Positions 51,432 to 60,386 of a stretch of 64,000 nucleotides of DNA are shown here, in pieces. The stretch is taken from positions 186,001 through 250,000 of the forward strand of contig JBBAEN010000002.1 of NCBI GenBank assembly GCA_041655955.1, written 5' to 3'. The notes below the pieces were generated by a model that had not been told where the DNA came from, did not search any database, and saw only the letters and a list, made by a program, of their open reading frames with translations. The number at the start of each line of letters is the position of its first letter. Within the stretch, counting starts at the first letter, position 1. Source of the DNA: Micavibrio_A sp041655955 (GTDB lineage Bacteria > Pseudomonadota > Alphaproteobacteria > Micavibrionales > Micavibrionaceae). A program made the translations under genes and the position numbers.

Positions 51432-52547
51432 TTATCCCCACGGATTGGCGTTCCGGCGGGAGCGGAACCGTTCACGCGTCGTCCAATTGTCGCGGCGTGC
51501 CGCCGGTTTCTGGAAAGCGTTGTCCGCGCTGATTTTCGGCGGGAGCGTGGGGACGGGCAGGCCGGAATAATCCGAAATCACTTTTACGCGCCGTTCAATC
51601 GGCGGGTGGGTCGCGAAGAGGCCGAGGAAGGGAACCTTGTTTTCAAAACACATGGCCTTGATGTCCTGCGGCGCTTTGGGAATATCGGCGGCGCCGGAAA
51701 TGCGGATAAGGGCGCGCATCATCGCGTCGGGGTTTTTGGTGATTTGCACGGCGCCGGCATCGGCCATAAATTCGCGCCGCCGCGAAATGGCAAAGCGCGT
51801 CATGACGGTCGCCATATAGCCTACCCATAAAATCGCGGCGATGGCGAGCAGGAGGATATAGCCGTTCGCCCCGTTCCTGCGCCCGCCGCCGGACGAACGC
51901 GGAACCCAGAGCGCATAGCGCAGATTGCTCCAGACGAGCTGGGCCATCACGCCGAGCATGCCTGTGAAAATAATACAGACGATCAAAAGCCGCACGTCGC
52001 GGTTCAGGATATGGGCGAGTTCATGGGCGAGGACGGCTTCGAGTTCGTCTTTTTCAAGCGATTGCATCAGGCCGCGCGTGACGGTGATGCAATAGGTCGC
52101 CTCGTTCACGCCGCTGGCGAAGGCGTTGCGGGCGTGGGTTTCGATGATCTCGATGCGCGGGATTTTCGTCCCCGTCGCGATGCACATATTTTCGACGAGG
52201 TTGTAAAGCGCCGGTTCCTCCTTGCGCGTCACGGGATGGGAATGCGCCATCGCGCGGATCATCGAGGTCTGGAAAAAATAGGCGACGATGAACCAGATGG
52301 CGACGACGGTGAGGATCAGCGGCCAGTATTCAACGGTCATCGCCATGGCATAGTTTCCGGCGACGCCCCAGTCGGGCGTGATGACCCCGTTCTGGAAGGT
52401 CGCGGCATGGCCGGAAAAATAACCGAAGGCCGCGATCGCCGCAAAAAATACCGCGGCGAGGATGAAGGGGTAAAGGCCCAGCAGGAACAATGATTTTAAA
52501 TTATTGTTCCATATCTCCGTTTGCAGGCCTTTGGCGGGAAGGGACAT
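51432..52547 (-). CDS. M48-family membrane metalloprotease (HtpX-like)
   Basis: The 371-residue protein has two N-terminal membrane segments, then EAVLAHELAHILNRD with the zinc motif HELAH at 175-179, two more hydrophobic segments, and SRRREFMADAGAVQITKNPDAMMRALIRI with the third zinc ligand Glu. The tail is basic. It is a membrane-bound quality-control protease. It lies next to lemA, a pairing seen in many bacteria where LemA and an M48 protease are encoded together. Confidence 0.93.
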   Translation of the reverse strand: MSLPAKGLQTEIWNNNLKSLFLLGLYPFILAAVFFAAIAAFGYFSGHAATFQNGVITPDWGVAGNYAMAMTVEYWPLILTVVAIWFIVAYFFQTSMIRAMAHSHPVTRKEEPALYNLVENMCIATGTKIPRIEIIETHARNAFASGVNEATYCITVTRGLMQSLEKDELEAVLAHELAHILNRDVRLLIVCIIFTGMLGVMAQLVWSNLRYALWVPRSSGGGRRNGANGYILLLAIAAILWVGYMATVMTRFAISRRREFMADAGAVQITKNPDAMMRALIRISGAADIPKAPQDIKAMCFENKVPFLGLFATHPPIERRVKVISDYSGLPVPTLPPKISADNAFQKPAARRDNWTTRERFRSRRNANPWG

Positions 52548-52566
52548 AAGGCAGGCGCTTTGCGGG

Positions 52567-53127
52567 TTAGAATTTTACGGACGGGGCGGCTTCGAGGACG
52601 GCGCGCTCGACCGCCGTGTCCTCGTAAAAATCTTCCGCGCCGAAACCGAAAATACCCGCAACGAGATTGCCGGGGAATTGCTGCACGGCGGTGTTGTATT
52701 CGGACGTCGCATTGTTGAAAAAGCGCCGCGCCGCCGCGACCTTGTTTTCAATATCGGCAAGTTCGGCCATCAATTGCTGGAAATTCTGGTCGGCCTTGAG
52801 CTGCGGATAGTTTTCGGCCACGGCGAAAAGATTGACCAGCGCGCCGCCGAGCTTTTGCTCCGCCGCGAGCCGCGTATTGGTATCGCCCGATTGCGCGACG
52901 CCCGCGCGGGCGTTCGTGACATTTTCAAAGACCGCTTTTTCATGCGCCGCATAGCCCTTGACCGTTTCGACGAGGGAGGGAACGAGGTCATAGCGCTGTT
53001 TAAGCTGGACGTCGATGTCGGAAAAGGCGTTCATGCGGTTCTGGCGCAGGGCGACAAGCCGGTTATATAAAAGAACGGCAAAAAGCGCGAGCGCCGCGGC
53101 GATTCCAAGAATGACCATCCATTCCAT
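52567..53127 (-). CDS. lemA: LemA family protein
   Basis: LemA proteins have one N-terminal anchor and a helical domain exposed outside or in the periplasm. The 186-residue product starts MEWMVILGIAAALALFAVLLYNRLVALRQNRMNAFSDIDVQLKQRYDLVPSLVETVKGYA and contains AEQKLGGALVNLFAVAENYPQLKADQNFQQLMAELADIENKVAAARRFFNNATSEYNT, the defining signature. It is 20 bases from the M48 gene and likely in one operon with it. Confidence 0.96.
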   Translation of the reverse strand: MEWMVILGIAAALALFAVLLYNRLVALRQNRMNAFSDIDVQLKQRYDLVPSLVETVKGYAAHEKAVFENVTNARAGVAQSGDTNTRLAAEQKLGGALVNLFAVAENYPQLKADQNFQQLMAELADIENKVAAARRFFNNATSEYNTAVQQFPGNLVAGIFGFGAEDFYEDTAVERAVLEAAPSVKF

Positions 53128-53240
53128 ATTTATTTCTCCTTATGCAAACCGGCTTATAATATGGCGCAGGATAGCGCAAAAGAAACCCTGCCGGAATAAA
53201 ACTTTGCGGGAGGGGCAGGGCGGCTTATACTTATAAGATT

Positions 53241-54464
53241 ATGGCCACGGCAAGCTCGACACAATTTATCAGTGCGATTGCGGCAGGTGAAAACTGGCGC
53301 GATACGGCGAAAAAGACGCTGGAGCAGCTCGAAGCCCTGCGAACGGATGGATTCAAGCCGAATATCGGCTTTCTTTATATCACCGAGGAGCTTTCGCGCG
53401 ACGCCGATAATATTCTCGGCCTTTTCAAATCCGTGACGGGGATCGAGCTGTGGAGCGGCCTCGCCGCCCACGGTATTTGCGGCGCGGGCGAGGAAATTGT
53501 CGGGAGGCCGGGCATCAGCGTTATGATAGGCGAGGTTCATCCCGATCATGTCCGGCCCTATGCGGTGGCGCCCGGTGAATCCTTTAAGAAAATGCACGAG
53601 CATCTGGAGCCGTGGCTGAACGAACACGACCCGATGCTGGTGGTCATCCATGCCGATCCGTTTTCCGAAGGCCATCTGGCCGAAGCCGTCGAGGAGATTG
53701 AATCGACGGTCGGCGGCTTTATGCTGGGCGGGCTTTCATCGTCGCGGCAAAGGCGCAGCATTTTCGGCAAGGACGAGAGCGAGGGCCGCGTGTCGGGATT
53801 CGTCTTTACCGCCGACGTGCCGGTCGCGAGCTGCGTCAGCCAGGGCTGCATCCCGATGGGGCCGTACCACCTTATCAAAAAGGCCGACGATCATATTGTC
53901 GCGGCGCTGGACGGCAGAAGGCCGCTCGACGTCTTTACCGAGGATATGCAGGCCATGGCGGAGAAAAAGCTGGGCTATAGCGCGGAGCAGTTTTTGCGCG
54001 AAGGCAAAATTCCGGACGACGTTATGACGATGATAAAAGGCGAGGCGCAGGCCGCCTTTCCCGTACCGGGAAGCGATCAGCAGGATTTCCTCGTCCGCAG
54101 TATTCTCGGCATGGATCCGGAAAGCGGCATGATCGCCGTCGCTGAACTCATCGAGGACGGGCAGAGGATGATGTTCGTCCACAGGGACGACGAAACCGCG
54201 CGTTCCGACCTTGCGGCGAACCTTGTCGCCCTGCGCAAGCGCGCCATGAAAGACGGCGGGGTTTTCGCGCCCAAGGCGGCGCTTTATATTTCCTGCGTCG
54301 CGCGCGTCCATGTGTCTTTTTCCGGCGACGGGGAGGCGGGCGGGGAAATGGCGCTTATCCGCGATGTTCTGGGCGATATTCCGGTTGCCGGTTTTTACGC
54401 GGGCGGCGAGATTGCGGGCGGCAGGATTTATGGCTATACGGGAATCCTCGCGCTTTTCCTTTAA
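53241..54464 (+). CDS. FIST-domain sensory protein
   Basis: The 407-residue protein has FIST_N-like features (FLYITEELSRDADNILGLF, WSGLAAHGICGAGEEIVGRPGISVMI, GGFMLGGLSSSRQ) and a FIST_C-like end (ALYISCVARVHVSFSGDGEAGGEMALIRDVLGDIPVAGFYAGGEIAGGRIYGYTGILALF). FIST proteins are soluble domains thought to bind small ligands such as amino acids. A TATACT lies 9 bases before the ATG, so the message would have a very short leader. Confidence 0.9.
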   Translation: MATASSTQFISAIAAGENWRDTAKKTLEQLEALRTDGFKPNIGFLYITEELSRDADNILGLFKSVTGIELWSGLAAHGICGAGEEIVGRPGISVMIGEVHPDHVRPYAVAPGESFKKMHEHLEPWLNEHDPMLVVIHADPFSEGHLAEAVEEIESTVGGFMLGGLSSSRQRRSIFGKDESEGRVSGFVFTADVPVASCVSQGCIPMGPYHLIKKADDHIVAALDGRRPLDVFTEDMQAMAEKKLGYSAEQFLREGKIPDDVMTMIKGEAQAAFPVPGSDQQDFLVRSILGMDPESGMIAVAELIEDGQRMMFVHRDDETARSDLAANLVALRKRAMKDGGVFAPKAALYISCVARVHVSFSGDGEAGGEMALIRDVLGDIPVAGFYAGGEIAGGRIYGYTGILALFL

Positions 54465-54543
54465 CTTTGATCTTTTGCCCGCCCGTCCCGTAAGATAGAG
54501 TACCGCTTGACCACCCACCCGCAAAAAAGCAGGGATATACAGC

Positions 54544-55416
54544 ATGCGCCTTCTCCTTTCCGCCCTTCTTCCGGCCTTTCTCGTCCTTTTCGCCGCGCCC
54601 GCCATGGCGCAGAAAAACGCGGCCATTCCCGAAATCCCCGAAGCGTTGCAGGCCTTGTCCGAACGCGGCGCGCAAATGCGCTATCTGGGGCGCGAACACG
54701 GGATGGACGGCTGGATCGCGATCTATCAGGGGCAAGAGCAATATTATTACATCACGCAGGACGGAAAGGCTTTCGTCACCGGCCTGATGTTCGGCAGCGA
54801 CGGGCGCCCGGTCACGATCGATCAGGTGCGCCAGCTTCAGGCGCAGGGCGGGGAGGTTCTCGATCTCCTGGCCGAAGCCGCGCCGCCTTCGCCGTCTGCC
54901 GCCGCGTCAAACGCCGCGCCTTCGAGCGTGTCCTCCGCCCTTTCGGCGCAGCAATCGCCAGCGGAACGCATGTTTGCGGACGTGCAAAACAGCAATACGG
55001 TGCGGCTCGGCCAGCCCTCCGCGCCGGTCATCTACAGCTTTATCGATCCGCAATGCCCGCACTGCCATAAATTCATCGACGACCTGAAAGAGGGTTATAT
55101 CGATCAAGGCGTCGTGCAGGTGCAAATCATCCCCGTCGGTTTTCAGGAAGGCAGCCTTGCACAGGCCGCGTTCCTTCTGGCCTCGCCCGATGCGGAAGAC
55201 AGGTTTTTCCGCCATCTCGCGGGCGATCGCGACGCGCTTTTGGCCAAGAGCGATATTTCAACGCAAGCCATCCAGAAAAACATGGCGCTGATGCAGGCGT
55301 GGAATTTCAACGTCACGCCCCTGACGGTTTACCGTTCGCGCACGGGCGAGATCCGCATCATCCGCGGCGTGGCCAAGGATATTCCGGGCCTTATCGCCGA
55401 TCTTCCGGCGTCCTGA
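54544..55416 (+). CDS. periplasmic thiol:disulfide protein, DsbG/DsbC-like
   Basis: The 290-residue precursor has a signal peptide (MRLLLSALLPAFLVLFAAPAMA-Q), a 110-residue N-terminal dimerisation-like domain, a Ser/Ala linker, and a thioredoxin fold with active site PQCPHC (Cys 171, Cys 174) and cis-Pro loop NVTPLTVY. It should shuffle or reduce disulfides in the periplasm. It precedes the type IVB block; conjugation systems often carry such a protein (for example TrbB of IncI), so a role in assembling that apparatus is plausible. AGGGA is the ribosome site. Confidence 0.88.
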   Translation: MRLLLSALLPAFLVLFAAPAMAQKNAAIPEIPEALQALSERGAQMRYLGREHGMDGWIAIYQGQEQYYYITQDGKAFVTGLMFGSDGRPVTIDQVRQLQAQGGEVLDLLAEAAPPSPSAAASNAAPSSVSSALSAQQSPAERMFADVQNSNTVRLGQPSAPVIYSFIDPQCPHCHKFIDDLKEGYIDQGVVQVQIIPVGFQEGSLAQAAFLLASPDAEDRFFRHLAGDRDALLAKSDISTQAIQKNMALMQAWNFNVTPLTVYRSRTGEIRIIRGVAKDIPGLIADLPAS

Positions 55417-55561
55417 GCGGCTGTTTTCGGCGGGGTTTTCCTATTTACCCCTTGGGTTTGGGCGCAAAGCCCGTTAAACTGCGCGTGGCTGCGGCGCGGG
55501 CGGGACTTTTCGCGGCGGCCAAAGCGATTTTTCGGTTCTTATAGTTTGGTTTCTGGTGGTT

Positions 55562-56704
55562 ATGGATACGCGTACGGATTTCCTGCTTCAGCTTTTGCAA
55601 AAACTGGGTGCGCCGCTGATGGTCGCGGTCAACGCCCACGCGCCCGCGGGCGATGACGCACAAACGGCTTCGGCGATGGCGGGGCTTTTGTCCGAAAGCG
55701 TGCAGATCGGGCTCGGCCTCACACAGGCGCTCAACCTCAAAACCGGCGAGGGTGACCCCGACGCCGTCCGCGTCGCGATGGCGACCGTGGCGGGCAATAT
55801 CGTCGCCGAAAATTATAAGCAAACGGGCCGCGTGCCGGGCGAAGCCGACCGCGCCCGTATCCAGAAGGCCATCGAATCCGTCATCGTCTTCGCCGATAAT
55901 TTCGCGCCCGCCGCCGAACATGCAAAGCGGCTTAAAACGCTCGACAACACGCCGCCTTTTTTCGATCCGGTTCAGGCGAATATCTATACGATCCACGCCC
56001 TGCTTCCGGTCATCGCGGCGGCGGGCGATTTTTCCTTCGGGCAGGAAGCGCCGAAATTATTGCAGGAAACCGCGCAAAGGCTCGGCGCGCGGGCGAGGGA
56101 GATACAAGGCCGCATCGGCGCGGGGCCGGATATATTGGGCGAGCTTGTAACGCTTGAGGCGCTTTCCCGCCTTTTCGCGGGCGCGTACGGGCGGCAGGTC
56201 GCACGGCTGCAATCCGGCGGCGAAGGCGCGGGGTCGCTGGAAAATGTCTGGAAAGATTTTGACGCGCAGGCCGGCATGGTTGAAATTTTATTATCGTCCA
56301 TGGCCGGAAATCCGGCGCAAGCCACAGGACAGGGCGGCGGTGGCGGCGTAAGGCCGCACCACGGGGCGGAAGAGGGCGCGGATCAGTATATGGCGGGGCA
56401 GGCCGCGCCGGGATCGGCGCAGCAAGCACCGCAAGCGCCGTCCGCGCAAACCGCCCCCGCCCAGCAAACCGCCCCGCCCGCCAATCCGGCGGCGGAAGGA
56501 AGCGCCCCCGCCTCCGCGGCCCCAGCGGCCCCGCCGCCCGCAGCGCAGGGCGGAGAGCAGCCTCCCGCGGCTCCACCCGCCATTCCACCCGCCGCAATGC
56601 CGCCGCCGGCCGGACAGCCCCCCGCGCAGGGCGGGGCCGCGCCCGATCCGTCCGCCGCCCCGCCGGAAGGGGGAAGTCCCATGTCCTTCTTTAAAAAGAA
56701 ATAA
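55562..56704 (+). CDS. hypothetical protein with long Pro/Ala-rich tail
   Basis: From ATG 55562 the protein has about 380 residues. The N-terminal 245 are helical (LLQLLQKLGAPLMVAVNAHAPAGDDAQTASAMAGLLSESVQIGL) without signal peptide. Residues about 250-375 are a Pro/Ala/Gln/Gly low-complexity tail ending SPMSFFKKK. No family recognised. It lies between the Dsb-like gene and the lytic transglycosylase, in the same direction, and may belong to the type IVB locus. Confidence 0.7.
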   Translation: MDTRTDFLLQLLQKLGAPLMVAVNAHAPAGDDAQTASAMAGLLSESVQIGLGLTQALNLKTGEGDPDAVRVAMATVAGNIVAENYKQTGRVPGEADRARIQKAIESVIVFADNFAPAAEHAKRLKTLDNTPPFFDPVQANIYTIHALLPVIAAAGDFSFGQEAPKLLQETAQRLGARAREIQGRIGAGPDILGELVTLEALSRLFAGAYGRQVARLQSGGEGAGSLENVWKDFDAQAGMVEILLSSMAGNPAQATGQGGGGGVRPHHGAEEGADQYMAGQAAPGSAQQAPQAPSAQTAPAQQTAPPANPAAEGSAPASAAPAAPPPAAQGGEQPPAAPPAIPPAAMPPPAGQPPAQGGAAPDPSAAPPEGGSPMSFFKKK

Positions 56705-56802
56705 GGGCGTGGCCGCTTCCGCTCTTCTTTATCCACAGGAATCTGCTATATTTTTATGCGCGGCCATCAGCCCGCTAAGAAGTTCTTAACCTGTTTCAAG
56801 CG

Positions 56803-56808
56803 TATAAT
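56803..56808 (+). promoter_or_regulatory. -10 of the lytic transglycosylase gene, probably leaderless
   Basis: A perfect TATAAT 5 bases before the ATG at 56814. The -35 is unclear. No ribosome site. Confidence 0.5.
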
Positions 56809-56813
56809 ATTGC

Positions 56814-57233
56814 ATGACGAAGATCCTCGCCGCCTGTCTTATGCTTGCCGCCCAGACCTATTCCGTCCCGCCAGCCGTGCTGGTCGGGATTCATCAGGTC
56901 GAGGGGGGGGCCGTCGGGCAGGCCGTCGGGCCGAATTCAAATGGCTCCTATGATCTTGGGCCGATGCAGATCAATACGCTCTGGATTCCGCAACTGGCGG
57001 AAAAATGGGGCGTTTCCGAAAATACCGCCTATCGCTGGGTGCGTGACGACCCTTGCACCAATATGGGCGTGTCGGCATGGATTTTGAGGACGCATATGAA
57101 CGAAACCGGATCGCTTGCCCGCGCCATCGCCCATTACCATTCCCGCACCCCCAAATACGGGCATCCGTATAAAGGCCGGGTCGTCAAGGCGATGCGTGCG
57201 AAAGGGCTTATCCGCGACGCCAACACGCGCTGA
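56814..57233 (+). CDS. lytic transglycosylase (type IV secretion peptidoglycan hydrolase)
   Basis: The 139-residue protein has the goose-lysozyme-like core: PPAVLVGIHQVEGGAVGQAV with the catalytic Glu, GSYDLGPMQINTLWI, and CTNMGVSAWILRTHMN and ARAIAHYHSRTP. The N-terminal MTKILAACLMLAAQTYS is hydrophobic and may be a signal. It opens the wall for the secretion apparatus, like VirB1-type proteins of IncI and Dot/Icm loci; it lies directly before dotD. Confidence 0.88.
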   Translation: MTKILAACLMLAAQTYSVPPAVLVGIHQVEGGAVGQAVGPNSNGSYDLGPMQINTLWIPQLAEKWGVSENTAYRWVRDDPCTNMGVSAWILRTHMNETGSLARAIAHYHSRTPKYGHPYKGRVVKAMRAKGLIRDANTR

Positions 57234-57347
57234 TTGTTTTTCACGCTTCGGCGAGGCGCGAACGGTAAGGGTTTCACGCGAAATGGATTTTCTTCCCCGC
57301 CCCGTGCTAAACTTGATTTAAGACACTGGATTACTTTATGGATTGTC

Positions 57348-57376
57348 TTGTTCCCTTGCCAGCGAGGGGCTAGACT
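57348..57376 (+). promoter_or_regulatory. promoter of the dotD-dotC-dotB-icmT block
   Basis: TTGTTC (57348-57353), 17 bases, TAGACT (57371-57376). Transcription would start near 57383. Confidence 0.5.
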
Positions 57377-57409
57377 ATGAACCTGTACAAAAACCGATTC
57401 GGATCCTCG

Positions 57410-57925
57410 ATGGACAGCATCAGAAATCATAAACCGTCTTCACTGGGACTTTGCGCCTGCCTCGCGCTTGTCTTGATATTGGCCGCCTGCGCGCCGCCGA
57501 AGCGCAACCCGCAAGTCGTGGCGTCGCCGGACAAGGTGTCGCTGATGCTGGCGGAGGCGGCGGACAAGGCGGCGGGATCGCTCGAAACGCTGGCCGCTAT
57601 CGAACAGGCGCGCGCGCCGGGCATCGCGGTCGAACCTATCCACAACGCGCCGGAAGAATTGATGCGCGCCATGACGGTCACATGGGTCGGCCCGCCGGAG
57701 CAGATTTTAAGGCGGCTCGCCGACCGCGCGAGCTATAATTTCGTGGCGCTCGGCAACCGCCCGCCCGTGCCGCTGGTCGTCAATGTCGATGTCCGCAACC
57801 AGCCGGTTATCGAGATTTTGCGCGATATCGGGCTTCAGCTCGGCGTCCGCGCCGACGTCAAGGTGGACAGCACCCGCCATATGATCGAGCTTCACTACGC
57901 TCCGGTGACCGGCGTGGGAGGATAA
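57410..57925 (+). CDS. dotD: type IVB secretion lipoprotein DotD/TraH
   Basis: The start at ATG 57410 gives about 171 residues with a lipoprotein signal (LCACLALVLILAACAPP). The mature part ends with a small secretin-N0-like domain: MTVTWVGPPEQILRRLADRASYNFVALGNRPPVPLVVNVDVRNQPVIEILRDIGLQLG. This is the DotD/TraH fold, an outer-membrane core piece of Dot/Icm and IncI systems. An ATG at 57377 would overlap the promoter's expected start. It is 3 bases from dotC. Confidence 0.85.
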   Translation: MDSIRNHKPSSLGLCACLALVLILAACAPPKRNPQVVASPDKVSLMLAEAADKAAGSLETLAAIEQARAPGIAVEPIHNAPEELMRAMTVTWVGPPEQILRRLADRASYNFVALGNRPPVPLVVNVDVRNQPVIEILRDIGLQLGVRADVKVDSTRHMIELHYAPVTGVGG

Positions 57926-57928
57926 TCC

Positions 57929-58771
57929 ATGCGTATTTTCCGCATAGGGATGATTTTATTGTTTTCAGGAATGGTTTACGCCATGCCCGCCCCGTCCCAT
58001 GCCGCAAAAAGTATCGACGAGATCGAACCGCCGCGCTCGATGGGTGATTTAAAAGCGATCCGCAAGGAAAAGACGGCATCCCGCGCCGAAGCGCCCGCCC
58101 TTCCCATCGACATACGCAATGACGCGATGCGCGAATCCGCCCTGTCCTATGGCGCGCGCGGCGGGCTGGCATGGCGCACCTACCAGATCCGGCAGGAAAT
58201 GGAAACGCGTTCGCGCTATCTGGACAAGGTTTTCGATTTCCGCCAGCTTTTGATTCCGGCCCCCTCCGGCCTTTTGATCGAACCGCCCGTCATCGGCGAG
58301 GCGGTTGACGCGATGATGATCGAACAGGGCGGCTTGCAGGCCGCCGTCGCCGATCGCATTTACAATATAGGCCGCAACGCCCGCATCGTTTCCGCGCCCC
58401 GCACATGGCGCGCCTATCTGGAGCGCCAGTGGGGCGAGGTCGCGCCGCCGCCCGACATCCTCATCCCCGAAACGGCGGAGGATCGCAAGAACTGGGATAG
58501 CTGGTTCGATCGGGGCTGGAAGGCCGGCATCGAACAGGCCGACGAGATTTTCCAGGCCGACCTCAACCGCTTGACCGCCGATTATCAGGGGATGGTGCGT
58601 TACCGCACGCTGTTGTCGCAAGGCATGGTGTCGCCGCCCTATGCGCTTCAGGTTGACAGGGGCGTCACCGGCGACGGCAATGAAATGCGGATCGGCGACA
58701 GGGCCGTTTCAATTACGGGGCTTCCCCGCTTTCAGACGGGAGCAAGAGAATGGTCGCCCGCAAACCGGTAA
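57929..58771 (+). CDS. dotC: type IVB secretion protein DotC/TraI
   Basis: The 280-residue precursor has a signal peptide (MRIFRIGMILLFSGMVYAMP, cleavage probably near SHA-AKS) and the DotC signature REEALSYGARGGLAWRTYQIRQE-like ESALSYGARGGLAWRTYQI, then LIEPPVIGEAVDAM, AWRTYLERQWGEV-like TWRAYLERQWGEVAPPPDIL and WDSWFDRGWKAGIEQADEIFQADLNRLTADYQGMVRYRTLLSQGMVSPPY. Unlike Legionella DotC it has no lipobox cysteine. Its last 22 bases overlap dotB, so the two are translationally coupled. Confidence 0.93.
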   Translation: MRIFRIGMILLFSGMVYAMPAPSHAAKSIDEIEPPRSMGDLKAIRKEKTASRAEAPALPIDIRNDAMRESALSYGARGGLAWRTYQIRQEMETRSRYLDKVFDFRQLLIPAPSGLLIEPPVIGEAVDAMMIEQGGLQAAVADRIYNIGRNARIVSAPRTWRAYLERQWGEVAPPPDILIPETAEDRKNWDSWFDRGWKAGIEQADEIFQADLNRLTADYQGMVRYRTLLSQGMVSPPYALQVDRGVTGDGNEMRIGDRAVSITGLPRFQTGAREWSPANR

Positions 58772-59919
58772 GCCTTCTTAAAGGCAAGGATAATATTGCC
58801 GAAACATGGCCGGACGAACCGCCGCGCTTTACCGACGATTTGGTTGATCCGTTCCTTTTATGGTGCGTGAAGAAAAACTCTTCGGACATCACCATCCAGA
58901 CCGACCGCCCTGTTTATAACGAGATTTACGGCACGCTCTATCCGGCGCTTTTCCGGCCCGTCGACGCCGCCGATATAAATGTCTTTTTGACGAAGATTTA
59001 CGGCCCCGAAGCGGGGGCGCGGCTGGCGTCGGGGAACGATCTCGACCTTTCCTATGAAATCCGCCCCGACCGCTATACCCGCATCCGTTTCCGCGTGAAC
59101 GTCACGGCGGTTTTGTCGCGGGGCCGCGATTCCGCGCAGATCACGATGCGGGTTCTCCCGAACGAGCCGCCGCGCATGCATGATTTGAATATCGAGGACG
59201 ACATCATCAATTCATGGGCGCCGCGTCAGGGGATGGTGATTATCACGGGGCCGACGGGGTCGGGCAAGACGACGCTGCTCGCCGCGGGCGTGCGCATGCT
59301 GCTCGAACGCAAGCGCGGCTGCGGCAAGGTCGTATGTTATGAAGCGCCGATTGAATATGTGTATGACGCGATTAAATCGCCGCGCTCGCTTATCTCGCAA
59401 ACCGAAATCCCGCGCCACCTGCCGGACTTTGCGCGCGGCGTCCGCAATGCCCTGCGCCGCAAGCCGAATATCATCCTTGTGGGCGAGGCGCGCGATAAGG
59501 AAACGATCTCGGCCTCGATCGAGGCGGCGCAAACCGGCCACCTTGTTTTCACGACGACGCACACGACCGGCGTCGCCGCCACCATTCAAAGGATGGTCGC
59601 GACATTCGAGCCGAGCGAGCGGTCGGAGCGCGCCTATGCGCTGATGGAAACGGTGCGGATGGTCGTGACCCAAACGCTCGTCCCCAAAACATCCGGCGGG
59701 CGGATGGGGGTGCGCGAATGGATGCGGTTTTCCGACGAGGTTCGCGACAAGCTGCTCGGCATGGATTTCAAGGACTGGCCGAACGAGATTACCCGCATGT
59801 TGCCGTTCCACGGCCAGACAATGGCGAAATCGGCGGGGGTTGCCTTTGATGCGGGACTTATCGATCGCCGCACCTATATTATATTGTCATCGTCAACAGG
59901 CGGCGGAGGAGGCGACTAA
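58750..59919 (+). CDS. dotB: type IVB secretion ATPase DotB/TraJ
   Basis: DotB is the PilT-like hexameric ATPase that drives Dot/Icm export. The 389-residue protein has FLLWCVKKNSSDITIQ (PilT-like N-domain), Walker A GPTGSGKT (167-174), the Asp box VVCYEAPIEYVYD, Walker B IILVGEARDKETI and the His box LVFTTTHTTGVAAT. Its stop overlaps the icmT ATG by one base. The order dotD-dotC-dotB-icmT equals traH-traI-traJ-traK of IncI plasmids. Confidence 0.95.
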   Translation: MVARKPVSLLKGKDNIAETWPDEPPRFTDDLVDPFLLWCVKKNSSDITIQTDRPVYNEIYGTLYPALFRPVDAADINVFLTKIYGPEAGARLASGNDLDLSYEIRPDRYTRIRFRVNVTAVLSRGRDSAQITMRVLPNEPPRMHDLNIEDDIINSWAPRQGMVIITGPTGSGKTTLLAAGVRMLLERKRGCGKVVCYEAPIEYVYDAIKSPRSLISQTEIPRHLPDFARGVRNALRRKPNIILVGEARDKETISASIEAAQTGHLVFTTTHTTGVAATIQRMVATFEPSERSERAYALMETVRMVVTQTLVPKTSGGRMGVREWMRFSDEVRDKLLGMDFKDWPNEITRMLPFHGQTMAKSAGVAFDAGLIDRRTYIILSSSTGGGGGD

Positions 59920-60218
59920 TGGGCAGCCGTGAGGATACCGAAGAGGAACGGATCAACTGGCACTGGCGCAATTCGATGCGGCCTGTGCGGTTTTTCGCGC
60001 TCGACGCCCGCGCGGCCCTGCCGTTTTTCGTGACGCTCTTTTATTTCCGGCCCGTGACGATTTTCCTGACCGTTGTTTTTACGACGATTTTCGTCATTCT
60101 TGAGCGGCGCGGCCTGTCTTTCGACGCCGCCTTGCGGTCTTTCCGCAGCTGGTTTTTAGGCCAGAAACGCCCCGGCTGGATTACCTATCGCCGCAAACGC
60201 ATGGTTGATTACGGCTAG
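59919..60218 (+). CDS. icmT: type IVB secretion protein IcmT/TraK
   Basis: A 99-residue inner-membrane protein: INWHWRNSMRPVRFFALDARAALPFFVTLFYFRPVTIFLTVVFTTIFVILERRGLSFDAALRSFRSWFLGQKRPGW. The WHWRN...RP.RFF and RSWFLGQ.R stretches match IcmT. Two hydrophobic segments. It starts at the dotB stop (TAATG). The next Dot/Icm genes expected (dotI, dotH, dotG) are not in this window. Confidence 0.88.
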   Translation: MGSREDTEEERINWHWRNSMRPVRFFALDARAALPFFVTLFYFRPVTIFLTVVFTTIFVILERRGLSFDAALRSFRSWFLGQKRPGWITYRRKRMVDYG

Positions 60219-60386
60219 GCCGGGTATCCCGCCGCCGCACCCCCGCCGCGCTGCGCTCCCGCCCCCGCCACTGTCCCCGCGCCTTCCATTACCCTGCTCC
60301 GCCCTGCGCGGGCTTGTCACAGGGGCCGCAATCCATTACGTTTCTTCCATATTCAAAATTCGCACGGGCGGGAAGGAAGAACCCTT

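Noticed and set aside
57268..57283. GGTTTCACGCGAAATG as a parS site
   Set aside because: Four of 16 bases differ from parS, including an asymmetric 3' half; it is far from parAB.
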